Assembly: GCA_039811865.1 (NCBI GenBank)
Contig: JBDHZK010000005.1
Span: forward strand, 1-46,615
Length of the DNA: 46,615 nt
Origin: JBDHZK01 sp039811865
GTDB lineage: Bacteria; Actinomycetota; Actinomycetes; Propionibacteriales; Propionibacteriaceae
Direction: 5' to 3'
The first letter of the stretch is position 1; each line of letters starts with the position of its first letter. Both the position numbers and the translations under genes were made by a program. Below the pieces are notes generated by a model. That model did not search any database, was not told where the DNA came from, and saw only the letters and a list, made by a program, of their open reading frames with translations. Of this stretch, positions 31,764 to 39,544 are shown piece after piece.

Positions 31764-31876
31764 TCTCTCGCGCCGGCGCCGGACGAGGATGATCGCCGGT
31801 TGAGCCGACCCTCGCCCGGAATGCCGGGTGCCCGACCTGCGTTTTGCGAGAGGATCGAACCGGAGATGAGGAAACC

Positions 31877-33748
31877 GTGAGCCAGCCGTGGATGATGATG
31901 CATTCGCTTTCGCGCGATCGCAGCGTCACCGCCACGAAGCTGGCCAGCGGTACCACGGGCCGAGTCTTGAGCTACGCGAAGCCTTACCGGTTGGCAATCG
32001 CGATCTTCCTCGTCGTCGTGGTGATCGATTCCGCCTTGGTGGTCGCGGTGCCGCTGCTGCTCAAACAGTTGGTCGACGGCGGGGTGATTCCACGTAACGC
32101 AACTGTGGTGATCCAGCTGTCGCTGCTCGTTGCCGGCCTAGCGGTCGTAGATGCGGCCCTGAGCATCGTCCAGCGCTGGTTCTCCGCGAGGATCGGTGAA
32201 GGACTCATCTACGACTTGCGCAATGAGGTCTTCACGCACGTGCTGCGCCAGCCGATAGCGTTCTTCACCCGCGCCCAGACCGGCGCGCTGGTCAGCCGGG
32301 TCAACTCCGACGTGGTCGGGGCGCAGCAGGCGTTCACTTCGGTGCTTTCGAACGTGGTCTCCAACGCGGTGTCGCTGCTCCTCACGGTGATCGCGATGGC
32401 CACCCTTTCTTGGCAGTTGACGCTCGGCTCCCTGGCCCTGCTGCCGGTGTTCCTGATTCCCGCGCGAGTATTCGGCAAGCGCCTGTCGGCGCTGACGAGT
32501 CAGCAGATGAACCTGAATGCCGACCTCAACACCCGCATGACCGAGCGCTTCAACGTTGCCGGTGCGCTGCTGGTCAAGCTCTTCGGCCGGCCGCACGAGG
32601 AGGCTCGGGAGTATTCCGAACGCGCCGGCAAGGTCCGCGACACGGGCATCCAGATCGCGCTGAACCGGGTTGTATTCATGGTCGGACTCGGCCTGGTGGC
32701 CGCCCTGGCCACCGCCATGGTCTACGGCTTCGGCGGCGTCATGGCAGTGGAGGGGACGCTGACGGTCGGCACCCTGCTGGCGCTGACCGCCCTGCTCGCC
32801 CGCCTTTACGGCCCGCTGACCGCGCTGTCCAACGTCCGGGTGGACGTCATGACAGCGCTGGTCTCCTTCGCCAGAGTGTTCGAGATCCTGGATCTGAAGC
32901 CGATGATCGTCCAGGCTCCGGACGCTCGCCCGCTTCCCGATGGGCAGTTGGGCATCAGCTTCCAGCACGTCGAGTTCGCCTACCCGTCGGCCGACCAGGT
33001 CTCCCTCGTATCGCTCGAGACCACCACCCACGGCGACCGTCAGGCCGGGGAGCCCGTCCTGAAGGGGGTCGATTTCGTCGCCGAGCCGGGCCGGCTCGTC
33101 GCGCTCGTGGGCCCGAGCGGTTCGGGCAAGACCACGATCACCGCCCTCGTGTCGCGCTTGTACGACCCGACGTCTGGCACCGTCCGCATCGGCGGCCAGG
33201 ACCTTCGCGAAACGACGCTGGAGTCCATTTCGGACGCCGTCGGCGTCGTGACCCAGGAGGCGCACCTGTTCCACGACACGATCGGGGCGAACCTGCGTTA
33301 CGCGCGGCCGTCTGCCACCGACGCCGAGCTGCGCGCGGCACTGGCCGCAGCGCAGGTGCTCAAATTGGTGGATTCGCTGCCCAACGGACTGGACACGGTG
33401 GTCGGCGACCGCGGACACCGGCTCTCCGGCGGGGAGAAGCAGCGTTTGGCCCTGGCCCGGCTGCTGCTGAAGGGGCCGCGCATCATCGTCTTGGACGAGG
33501 CCACTGCCCACCTCGATTCGGAGTCGGAGCAGGCCGTGCAACACGCCTTGGAAACCGCTTTGGTCGGCCGCACGGCGCTGGTCATCGCGCACCGGCTATC
33601 CACGGTGCGAAACGCGGACCTCATCCTGGTCGTCGAGGACGGCCGGGTCGTCCAGCGTGGCCGCCACGCCGAACTACTCGCCGCGGGCGGCCTATACGCC
33701 GATCTTTACCGCACGCAGTTCGAGGGCCAAGGCGAGTTGGTGGCCTGA
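31877..33748 (+). CDS. ABC exporter, fused permease and ATPase (MsbA/LmrA type)
   Basis: A 623-aa half-transporter that should act as a homodimer. Six transmembrane helices (~35-320) precede an ATPase domain (~345-610) with Walker A GPSGSGKTT near 413, Q-loop VVTQEAHLF, signature LSGGEKQR, Walker B IIVLDEATAHLD and the H-loop His of IAHRLST. The opening MSQPWMMMHSLSRDRSV is typical of an actinobacterial clade of this family. The GTG at 31877 has GAGGAAA 5-6 nt upstream and is favoured over a longer frame. It may export a lipid or drug; no partner gene narrows this. Unlike most relatives, it carries a ~20-residue insertion (PSADQVSLVSLETTTHGDRQ) ahead of the P-loop. Confidence 0.93.
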   Translation: MSQPWMMMHSLSRDRSVTATKLASGTTGRVLSYAKPYRLAIAIFLVVVVIDSALVVAVPLLLKQLVDGGVIPRNATVVIQLSLLVAGLAVVDAALSIVQRWFSARIGEGLIYDLRNEVFTHVLRQPIAFFTRAQTGALVSRVNSDVVGAQQAFTSVLSNVVSNAVSLLLTVIAMATLSWQLTLGSLALLPVFLIPARVFGKRLSALTSQQMNLNADLNTRMTERFNVAGALLVKLFGRPHEEAREYSERAGKVRDTGIQIALNRVVFMVGLGLVAALATAMVYGFGGVMAVEGTLTVGTLLALTALLARLYGPLTALSNVRVDVMTALVSFARVFEILDLKPMIVQAPDARPLPDGQLGISFQHVEFAYPSADQVSLVSLETTTHGDRQAGEPVLKGVDFVAEPGRLVALVGPSGSGKTTITALVSRLYDPTSGTVRIGGQDLRETTLESISDAVGVVTQEAHLFHDTIGANLRYARPSATDAELRAALAAAQVLKLVDSLPNGLDTVVGDRGHRLSGGEKQRLALARLLLKGPRIIVLDEATAHLDSESEQAVQHALETALVGRTALVIAHRLSTVRNADLILVVEDGRVVQRGRHAELLAAGGLYADLYRTQFEGQGELVA

Positions 33749-33798
33749 CCCGCGTCGTGCGAGTCGCGGTGGCGGCACGCCTCTGCCAAGATCGGTCC

Positions 33799-34332
33799 AT
33801 GGCTGACATCACGCACAAGGGCGCGCCCATCCACACCGTCGGTGAGCTCCCGGCGGTTGGGACGAAGGCGCCGGACTTCATGCTCGTCGGGTCGGACCTC
33901 AGCGACGTCTCGCTGGCCGACTACGCCGGCAAGACGCTGGTTCTCAACATCTTTCCGAGCCTTGACACGGGCACTTGCGCGATGAGCGTGCGGACCTTCA
34001 ACGAGCGGGCGGCCAAGCTCAACGATCAGGTCCGCATCCTCAATGTTTCGGCCGATCTGCCATTCGCGCAGTCGAGGTTCTGCGCCGCGGAGGGCATCGA
34101 CCACGTCGACTCGGCGTCGAGCTTCCGCAGCGACTTCAGCGATGCTTACGGGACGCGCATCTTGGACGGGAAACTGGCCGCGTTGAACTCGCGCGCTGTC
34201 GTCGTCGTGTCTCCCGATGGCACCGTCCTCTACCACGAGCAGGTCCCTGAGATCGCGCAGGAGCCCGACTACGACGGCGCCCTGGGCGCCATCGGGCTCG
34301 CGGGGCTGCTCACCGGTTGGCGCGCGAACTGA
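33799..34332 (+). CDS. tpx: Thiol peroxidase (atypical 2-Cys peroxiredoxin)
   Basis: A 177-aa thioredoxin-fold peroxidase that reduces hydrogen peroxide and alkyl peroxides using thioredoxin. Peroxidatic Cys60 sits in PSLDTGTCAMSVR and resolving Cys95 in SRFCAAEGI; their spacing is that of Tpx. It is ~10 residues longer than E. coli Tpx, mainly at the C-terminus. There is no clear ribosome-binding site. CAAGAT ends 6 nt before the ATG and might be a weak leaderless -10. It starts 50 nt after the ABC exporter. Confidence 0.95.
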   Translation: MADITHKGAPIHTVGELPAVGTKAPDFMLVGSDLSDVSLADYAGKTLVLNIFPSLDTGTCAMSVRTFNERAAKLNDQVRILNVSADLPFAQSRFCAAEGIDHVDSASSFRSDFSDAYGTRILDGKLAALNSRAVVVVSPDGTVLYHEQVPEIAQEPDYDGALGAIGLAGLLTGWRAN

Positions 34333-34364
34333 GCTAGGGGAAAGGGCAACGTCAGGGGTCGCCC

Positions 34365-35294
34365 GTGCGCGCGTTGGTTACGGGGGGCGCTGGGTTCATC
34401 GGATCGGCCCTGGTCGATCGCCTGCTGGCCCACCTGCACCGAGTCGAGGTCGTGGACAATCTTTCCCACGGCAGGCGCTCGAATCTGGCCAGGGCGGAGG
34501 GTAGTTTTCGCTTCTCCTTCCACGATGCCGATCTGCGCGACCCGGGCGCGGGCCGCCTGATTTCCCGGCTTCGCCCCGATGTGATCTTTCACCTGGCGGC
34601 CCAGAGCGACGCCAATGCGTCGGTGATCGACCCGATCGGGGACGCCGAGACGAATGTGCTTGGCGGGTTAAGGGTGCTCGAGGCGGCCCGCCACGTGGGG
34701 GCGAAGTTCGTCTTCGCTTCCAGCGGCGGCGCCGTCCATGGGGGCCTGCTTCCCGGGGAGCCGGCTGCGGCCGAGGACGCGCCCCAACGACCGGCGACGC
34801 CGTACGGCCTGGCCAAACGGACGATGGTGGACTGCTTGACGCTATATCAACAGCTCTACGGCCTCGAGTGGGCGGCCGTTGCGCCGGCCAACGTCTACGG
34901 ACCGCGTCAAGACCCCACCGGGGAAGGCGGCGTCGTCGCGATCTTCGCCGAACGCCTGCTCACCGGAGCAGAGTGCGTCATCTACGGGCAGGGCACCCAG
35001 ACCCGCGATTTCGTGTACGTCGACGACGTCGTCGAGGCTTTCCTGCAAGCGGCCGAGGCGGGCGTGGGGGTCTACAACATCGGGACGGGCGTGGAGACCT
35101 CGATCGTCGAACTCTACGAGTTGGTGGCCACGCACTGCGGCGTTAGCGCGGCGTCCAGGCACGCGCCGCCGCGCCTGGGCGACGTGGAGCGCAGCGTCTT
35201 GGACGCGGCCAAGGCCCGGCAGCAGTTGGGCTGGACACCTCGGATCGGGCTCGCAGAGGGCCTAGACCTCACCATTTCATCCATGCGCGCCTGA
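34365..35294 (+). CDS. NAD-dependent nucleotide-sugar epimerase/dehydratase
   Basis: A 309-aa extended short-chain dehydrogenase, UDP-glucose/galactose 4-epimerase-like. It has the NAD motif GGAGFIG (7-13), an acidic residue at the end of strand 2 (VVDNLSHGRR), SSGGAVHG with the catalytic Ser, and the catalytic pair Tyr-x3-Lys in PYGLAKRT. NVYGPRQ and TRDFVYVDDV are typical of the group. The GTG start has AGGGG 8 nt upstream. It lies 32 nt after tpx and may share its transcript. The exact sugar cannot be decided from sequence. Confidence 0.9.
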   Translation: MRALVTGGAGFIGSALVDRLLAHLHRVEVVDNLSHGRRSNLARAEGSFRFSFHDADLRDPGAGRLISRLRPDVIFHLAAQSDANASVIDPIGDAETNVLGGLRVLEAARHVGAKFVFASSGGAVHGGLLPGEPAAAEDAPQRPATPYGLAKRTMVDCLTLYQQLYGLEWAAVAPANVYGPRQDPTGEGGVVAIFAERLLTGAECVIYGQGTQTRDFVYVDDVVEAFLQAAEAGVGVYNIGTGVETSIVELYELVATHCGVSAASRHAPPRLGDVERSVLDAAKARQQLGWTPRIGLAEGLDLTISSMRA

Positions 35295-35326
35295 TTCGGG
35301 CACCAGTTCGCCGGGCTTGCCAATCA

Positions 35327-35424
35327 GGATCGGTGGAAACGTGCGGCGCGTGGCGCGACAGCGCGCTCCCGCCGCCTTGGGCCCGACGCCACGACCGCGA
35401 CTCGCCGCACGTTTCCACCGATCC
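35327..35424. repeat. Intergenic inverted-repeat element, copy G (longest perfect arms)
   Basis: Positions 35327-35348 and 35403-35424 are perfect 22-bp inverted arms that extend the family consensus GTGGAAACGTGCGGC outward. The GTG-to-CAC core is 35333-35418 (86 bp). It begins 33 nt after the epimerase stop. The centre carries CAAGGCGG on the minus strand. Confidence 0.88.
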
Positions 35425-35477
35425 TTCGGGATGCGGCGGGGGTTCCCGACGGTGCCCGGGCCTGCAACACTCACCGC

Positions 35478-35894
35478 ATGCTCAGCGTCGAGTCCGCGCG
35501 CGCCCTGGTGCGCTCCGGGCTGTTCTGGGAACCCAAGCCCGGGGACCGTTTCGTCGTCGAGGTGGACGAGTTGGCCGGTGAAGTCTTCTGGGTGAGTCAG
35601 ATGACGATCGCCGTGCAGCAAACCCCCACCGGCCGCATCCTCGGCTTCAACGGAGTCACCGAGTGGGCGCTAGACAGTGTGGCTCTTGACCAGGCGCTGT
35701 GGCTGCCCAGCGAATGCCAGCTGCGTGAGCAACTCGGCGATCACTTCGTCAGCCTGACCCGATCCGGCGACCGGTTCAGCGTTGCCATGCTCCACCACGG
35801 GCTCATCGTCCACTTCGAGGCCGGCGATTCCGAGGACGCTTACGCGGCGGCACTGCTTGCGCTCCTGCGGACCGCTTACCCAGCGGAAACCTGA
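35478..35894 (+). CDS. Conserved actinobacterial protein of unknown function
   Basis: A 138-aa soluble protein without a signal peptide. The core reads GDRFVVEV, EVFWVSQMTI, ILGFNGVTEWALDSV and ALWLPSECQLREQLGD, and the C-terminus is a helix (DAYAAALLALLRTAYP). Close relatives that I recall are common in actinobacteria and are sometimes named CpaE-like, but there is no ParA fold here and I would not use that name. The ATG has no ribosome-binding site; AACACT stands 6 nt upstream, resembling a leaderless -10 with its first base off. It lies alone, 65 nt before the cysteine leader frame. Confidence 0.75.
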   Translation: MLSVESARALVRSGLFWEPKPGDRFVVEVDELAGEVFWVSQMTIAVQQTPTGRILGFNGVTEWALDSVALDQALWLPSECQLREQLGDHFVSLTRSGDRFSVAMLHHGLIVHFEAGDSEDAYAAALLALLRTAYPAET

Positions 35895-35952
35895 GACGCG
35901 TCTCTCAGCATCCGGACCGCTGGTTGAATCCGGTCACAACGTAAGGGATGCT
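35893..35952 (+). promoter_or_regulatory. Palindrome and nested inverted repeats ahead of the cysteine leader
   Basis: GAGACGCGTCTC (35893-35904) is a perfect palindrome starting at the stop of the preceding gene. AGCATCC (35907-35913) pairs with GGATGCT (35946-35952), enclosing GACCG (35915-35919) and CGGTC (35931-35935). The nested arms end 7 nt before the leader ATG, so they may be an operator or part of the leader RNA fold. Confidence 0.4.
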
Positions 35953-35959
35953 CGTTGCC

Positions 35960-36022
35960 ATGTCTTCACGCCTGAGCGCCGACTCCGTCGGCCCCGCCGT
36001 GCAGATGTGTTGCGCGTCCTGA
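35960..36022 (+). CDS. Putative cysteine-responsive leader peptide
   Basis: A 20-codon frame, MSSRLSADSVGPAVQMCCAS, ends 81 nt before the sulfite reductase gene. Its Cys17-Cys18 pair sits next to the stop, like polycysteine leader peptides described for sulfur genes in mycobacteria, where cysteine shortage stalls ribosomes and changes downstream expression. An in-frame ATG at 35948 would add four residues. AAGGG lies 12 nt before the chosen ATG; GATGCT ending 7 nt upstream could be a weak leaderless -10. No terminator-like U-tract is visible, so control of downstream translation is more likely than classic termination. This is inference from position and composition. Confidence 0.6.
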   Translation: MSSRLSADSVGPAVQMCCAS

Positions 36023-36103
36023 CGCGCCCGCCTACGTCCGCCGGGCCCGTGAGCCCGAAGCCGACTTGGCCGAGCCCGCTGGCCCACCACCCGCAGAGGA
36101 TCG

Positions 36104-37810
36104 ATGACCAGCACGGATCACCTCGCGCCCAACCCCAACCGCGCGCGGCCGCCGCGCGCAGGGCGCGACAACGGCCAATGGGCCGTGGACGGGCGCACCC
36201 CGCTGAACCACAACGAGGAGTTCAAGGCCGCCGACAACGGGCTCAACGTCCGCAGGCGGATCGAGGAGATCTACTCCAAGCAGGGGTTCGACTCGATCCC
36301 CACTGACGACCTGCACGGGCGGATGCGCTGGTGGGGGCTGTACACCCAGCGCAAGCAGGGCATCGACGGCAGCCGGACGGGCTCACTCGGCCCGGACGAG
36401 TTGTCGGATCGGTACTTCATGATGCGAGTCCGCCTGGACGGCGGGGCCGTCACCACCGAGCAACTGCGGGTGCTGGCGGGAATCTCGCGCGACTTCGCGC
36501 GCAACACCGCAGACATCTCGGATCGGCAGAACATCCAGTACCACTGGATCGCCATCGAGGACGTCCCGGAGATCTGGCGGCGTCTCGAGGCCGCCGGCAT
36601 GCAGACCACCGAGGCCTGCGGAGACACGCCGCGCGTCGTCCTCGGCTCGCCCGTCGCCGGGATCGCCGCCGATGAGATCATCGACCCGACCCCCGTGATC
36701 CGCGAGATCGTCGATCGCTACATCGGCGATCCCGAGATCTCCAACCTGCCGCGCAAATTCAAGACCGCTGTTACCGGCCACCCCAGCTTGGACGTAGTCC
36801 ACGAGATCAACGACATCTCGCTGGTCGGTGTCGTTCACCCTGAACTGGGCCCTGGCTACGACCTTTGGGTCGGTGGCGGGCTGTCGGTAGCTCCCCGGCT
36901 GGCCGAGCGGCTCGGCGCCTTCGTCCGCGAGGACCAGGCCGCGGAGGTCTGGTACGGCGTGGTTCGGATCTTCCGCGACTACGGCTACCGGCGCCTGCGC
37001 AACAAGGCGCGGCTGAAGTTCCTGCTCGCCGAATGGGGTCCGGAGAAGTTCCGCCGAGTCCTTCAGGACGAGTACCTCGGCTACGAACTCGCGGACGGCC
37101 CCGCCCCCGCCACTTCCACCGCCCCGAGTGACCACGTCGGCGTCCATGAGCAGTTGGACGGCCGCCGCTACGTCGGCTTCGCACCCACCGTGGGTCGAGT
37201 GAGCGGGGACGTCCTGGCCGCAGTCGCGGACGCGGCCCAGGTCGCCGGATCGCAGCGCGTCCGGTTCACCCCGCACCAAAAGCTGCTCGTGCTGGACGTC
37301 GAGCCCGAGCGCGTGGACGATCTCATCGCGACGCTGGCGCCGCTCGGCCTGACCGCCACCCCGAGCCCGTTTCGCCGATCGACGATGGCCTGCACCGGCA
37401 TCGAGTTCTGCAAGCTCGCCTTCGTCGACACCAAGGACACCGCCGCCGCTACCATCGCCGACCTCGAAGCTCGCCTGGCGGACGTCCAGATCGAGCCGAT
37501 CACGCTCAACATCAACGGCTGCCCCAACTCGTGCGCCCGCATCCAGACCGCCGACATCGGGCTCAAGGGACAGCTAATGAAGGGTCCGGACGGCGAAGAG
37601 TTCGCCTTCCAGGTGCACCTGGGGGGCGGCCTGGCCGCCACCGATCGCGAGACCGCCGGCCTCGGCCGGACCGTCCGCGGCCTCAAGGTCACCTCGGCCG
37701 AGCTGAGCGACTACGTCGAGCGGGTCGTCCGCAGCTTCGCCTCCACCCGCGCCGAGGGTGAGTCCTTCGCCGCTTGGGCCCACCGCGCCGACGACGCGGC
37801 CCTGCGCTGA
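36104..37810 (+). CDS. sir: Assimilatory sulfite reductase (ferredoxin-dependent, SirA type)
   Basis: A 568-aa siroheme/[4Fe-4S] enzyme that reduces sulfite to sulfide with ferredoxin. The cluster cysteines are C430 and C436 (ACTGIEFC) and C473 and C477 (GCPNSC). Tyr80 (GLYTQR) and Cys172 (TEACGDTPR) are 92 residues apart, the same spacing as the Tyr69-Cys161 crosslink of M. tuberculosis SirA, which supports sulfite rather than nitrite as substrate. GAGG stands 5 nt before the ATG. A cysteine leader frame precedes it and cysHDN follow, so it heads the sulfate-assimilation operon. Confidence 0.95.
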   Translation: MTSTDHLAPNPNRARPPRAGRDNGQWAVDGRTPLNHNEEFKAADNGLNVRRRIEEIYSKQGFDSIPTDDLHGRMRWWGLYTQRKQGIDGSRTGSLGPDELSDRYFMMRVRLDGGAVTTEQLRVLAGISRDFARNTADISDRQNIQYHWIAIEDVPEIWRRLEAAGMQTTEACGDTPRVVLGSPVAGIAADEIIDPTPVIREIVDRYIGDPEISNLPRKFKTAVTGHPSLDVVHEINDISLVGVVHPELGPGYDLWVGGGLSVAPRLAERLGAFVREDQAAEVWYGVVRIFRDYGYRRLRNKARLKFLLAEWGPEKFRRVLQDEYLGYELADGPAPATSTAPSDHVGVHEQLDGRRYVGFAPTVGRVSGDVLAAVADAAQVAGSQRVRFTPHQKLLVLDVEPERVDDLIATLAPLGLTATPSPFRRSTMACTGIEFCKLAFVDTKDTAAATIADLEARLADVQIEPITLNINGCPNSCARIQTADIGLKGQLMKGPDGEEFAFQVHLGGGLAATDRETAGLGRTVRGLKVTSAELSDYVERVVRSFASTRAEGESFAAWAHRADDAALR

Positions 37811-37829
37811 CCTGTAGAAGGGACCGAAC

Positions 37830-38576
37830 TTGACGCTCATCGAGAATCCGCCGCCGATCGCCCCCCATGGGCCGGGCCGGCGCCGCACCACCGCCGAACT
37901 GAAGGCCCTGGCCGCCGAGGCGTCCGCACGGTTCGCCGATGCGACGCCCGAAGAGGTCGTGGCCTGGGCCGCGCAGACCTTCGGCGACGCCCTGGCCGTG
38001 GCCTGTTCCATGGCCGGCGACACCGTGTTGCCGCACCTGGTGGCGCGCTTCGCCCCGGGCGTCGACGTGCTGTTCCTGCAGACCGGATACCACTTCCCCG
38101 AGACCATCGGGACGCGCGACGCCCTGGCCGGCACGATCGACGCCAAGATCATCGACGTCCTCCCCCTGCAGACCGTCGCGCAGCAGGACGCCCAGTACGG
38201 GGCCAAGCTGCACGATCGCAACCCGGCGTTGTGCTGCGAACTGCGCAAGGTCGAGCCGATCAACCGCGAGTTGGCGTCCTACGAGGCGTGGGTGACCGGC
38301 GTCCGACGCGAGGACAACGCCCTGCGCGCCAACGCCCAACTCGTCGAATGGGACGCCCGCCACGAGATGGTCAAGATCAACCCGATCGCGGCCTGGAGCT
38401 TCGACGACCTGCTCGACTACGCCGGCACCCACGGCGTCCCGATCAACCTGCTGCTGACCGATGGCTACCCCTCGATCGGCTGCGAGCCGTGCACGCGGCG
38501 GGTCGAGCCGGGGGAGGACCCCCGGGCCGGCCGGTGGGCTGGCCTCGCCAAGACCGAATGTGGGCTGCACACTTGA
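37830..38576 (+). CDS. cysH: Adenylylsulfate (APS) reductase, CysH family
   Basis: A 248-aa enzyme that reduces APS to sulfite with thioredoxin. Cys135-Cys136 and Cys218-x2-Cys221 are the [4Fe-4S] ligands that mark APS-specific rather than PAPS-specific reductases; the catalytic Cys244 is in KTECGLHT at the very C-terminus. This fits the absence of an APS kinase domain in CysN and of a cysC gene. The start is TTG with AAGGGA 6 nt upstream. It follows sir by 19 nt. Confidence 0.94.
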   Translation: MTLIENPPPIAPHGPGRRRTTAELKALAAEASARFADATPEEVVAWAAQTFGDALAVACSMAGDTVLPHLVARFAPGVDVLFLQTGYHFPETIGTRDALAGTIDAKIIDVLPLQTVAQQDAQYGAKLHDRNPALCCELRKVEPINRELASYEAWVTGVRREDNALRANAQLVEWDARHEMVKINPIAAWSFDDLLDYAGTHGVPINLLLTDGYPSIGCEPCTRRVEPGEDPRAGRWAGLAKTECGLHT

Positions 38577-38629
38577 GCCGCGCACCCGCCGCCGACGCGA
38601 TCCCCGCGCTGCTGACTAAGGAGAACGCC

Positions 38630-39544
38630 TTGGCCTCCCCGCCCCCCGCCCGCCGCCTGGACCACCTCGCCGAGCTCGAGAGCGAATCGATCCACATCTT
38701 CCGCGAGGTGGTCTCCGAGCTGGAGCGGCCCGTCTTATTGTTCAGCGGCGGCAAGGACTCGGTCGTCATGCTGCACCTGGCCGCGAAGTCCTTCTGGCCC
38801 TCGCCCGTGCCCTTCCCGGTGCTGCACGTCGACACCGGGCACAACTTCGACGAGGTGCTGGCCTACCGCGACGCCACCGTCGAGCGGCTCGGGCTGCGGC
38901 TGATCGTCGCCCGCGTCCAGGACTACATCGACGACGGCCGGCTCGAGGAGCGTCCGGACGGCACCCGCAACCCGCTGCAGACCCAGCCGCTGCTGGACGC
39001 CATCGCGGAGGGCCGCTTCGACTGCGTCTTCGGCGGGGGTCGCCGCGACGAGGAGAAGGCGCGCGCCAAGGAGCGCGTGGTCAGCCTGCGCGACGAGTTC
39101 GGGCAGTGGGACCCGCGCAACCAGCGTCCCGAGCTTTGGAACCTCTACAACCCGCGGCACCGCGCCGGCGAGCACGTCCGCGTATTCCCGCTGAGCAACT
39201 GGACCGAACTCGACATTTGGCGCTACATCCAGGCCGAGAACATCGAGTTGCCGAGCCTTTACTACGCCCACACCCGCGAGGTGTTCGAGCGCGACGGGAT
39301 GCTGCTGGCGGTGGGCGAGTTCTCGCACCCCCGCAACGGCGAACGGGTGGAAAGCAAGCGGGTGCGCTACCGCACGGTCGGCGACATGTCGTGTACCGGG
39401 GCGGTCGAGTCGGACGCCACGGGCGTCGCGGACGTCCTGGCCGAAGTGGCCGCTACGCGGATCACCGAGCGGGGCGCCACCCGCGCCGACGACCGGCTGA
39501 CCGAGGCCGCCATGGAGGATCGCAAGAAGGAGGGCTACTTCTGA
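38630..39544 (+). CDS. cysD: Sulfate adenylyltransferase subunit 2
   Basis: A 304-aa PP-loop ATP pyrophosphatase subunit that forms APS from sulfate and ATP together with CysN. The PP-loop is SGGKDS (39-44). Other family signatures are HVDTGHNF, FGGGRRDEEKARAKER and VFPLSNWTELDIWRYI. A TTG at 38630 with AAGGAG 6 nt upstream is chosen over a TTG at 38573 that overlaps the cysH stop. The chosen form matches the usual ~302-aa length. The stop overlaps the cysN ATG (TGATG). Confidence 0.95.
   Translation: MASPPPARRLDHLAELESESIHIFREVVSELERPVLLFSGGKDSVVMLHLAAKSFWPSPVPFPVLHVDTGHNFDEVLAYRDATVERLGLRLIVARVQDYIDDGRLEERPDGTRNPLQTQPLLDAIAEGRFDCVFGGGRRDEEKARAKERVVSLRDEFGQWDPRNQRPELWNLYNPRHRAGEHVRVFPLSNWTELDIWRYIQAENIELPSLYYAHTREVFERDGMLLAVGEFSHPRNGERVESKRVRYRTVGDMSCTGAVESDATGVADVLAEVAATRITERGATRADDRLTEAAMEDRKKEGYF

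Noticed and set aside
35478..35894. Calling the 138-aa protein CpaE (pilus assembly)
   Set aside because: It lacks any ParA/receiver fold and lies away from the tad operon; the name sometimes given to relatives has no sequence support.
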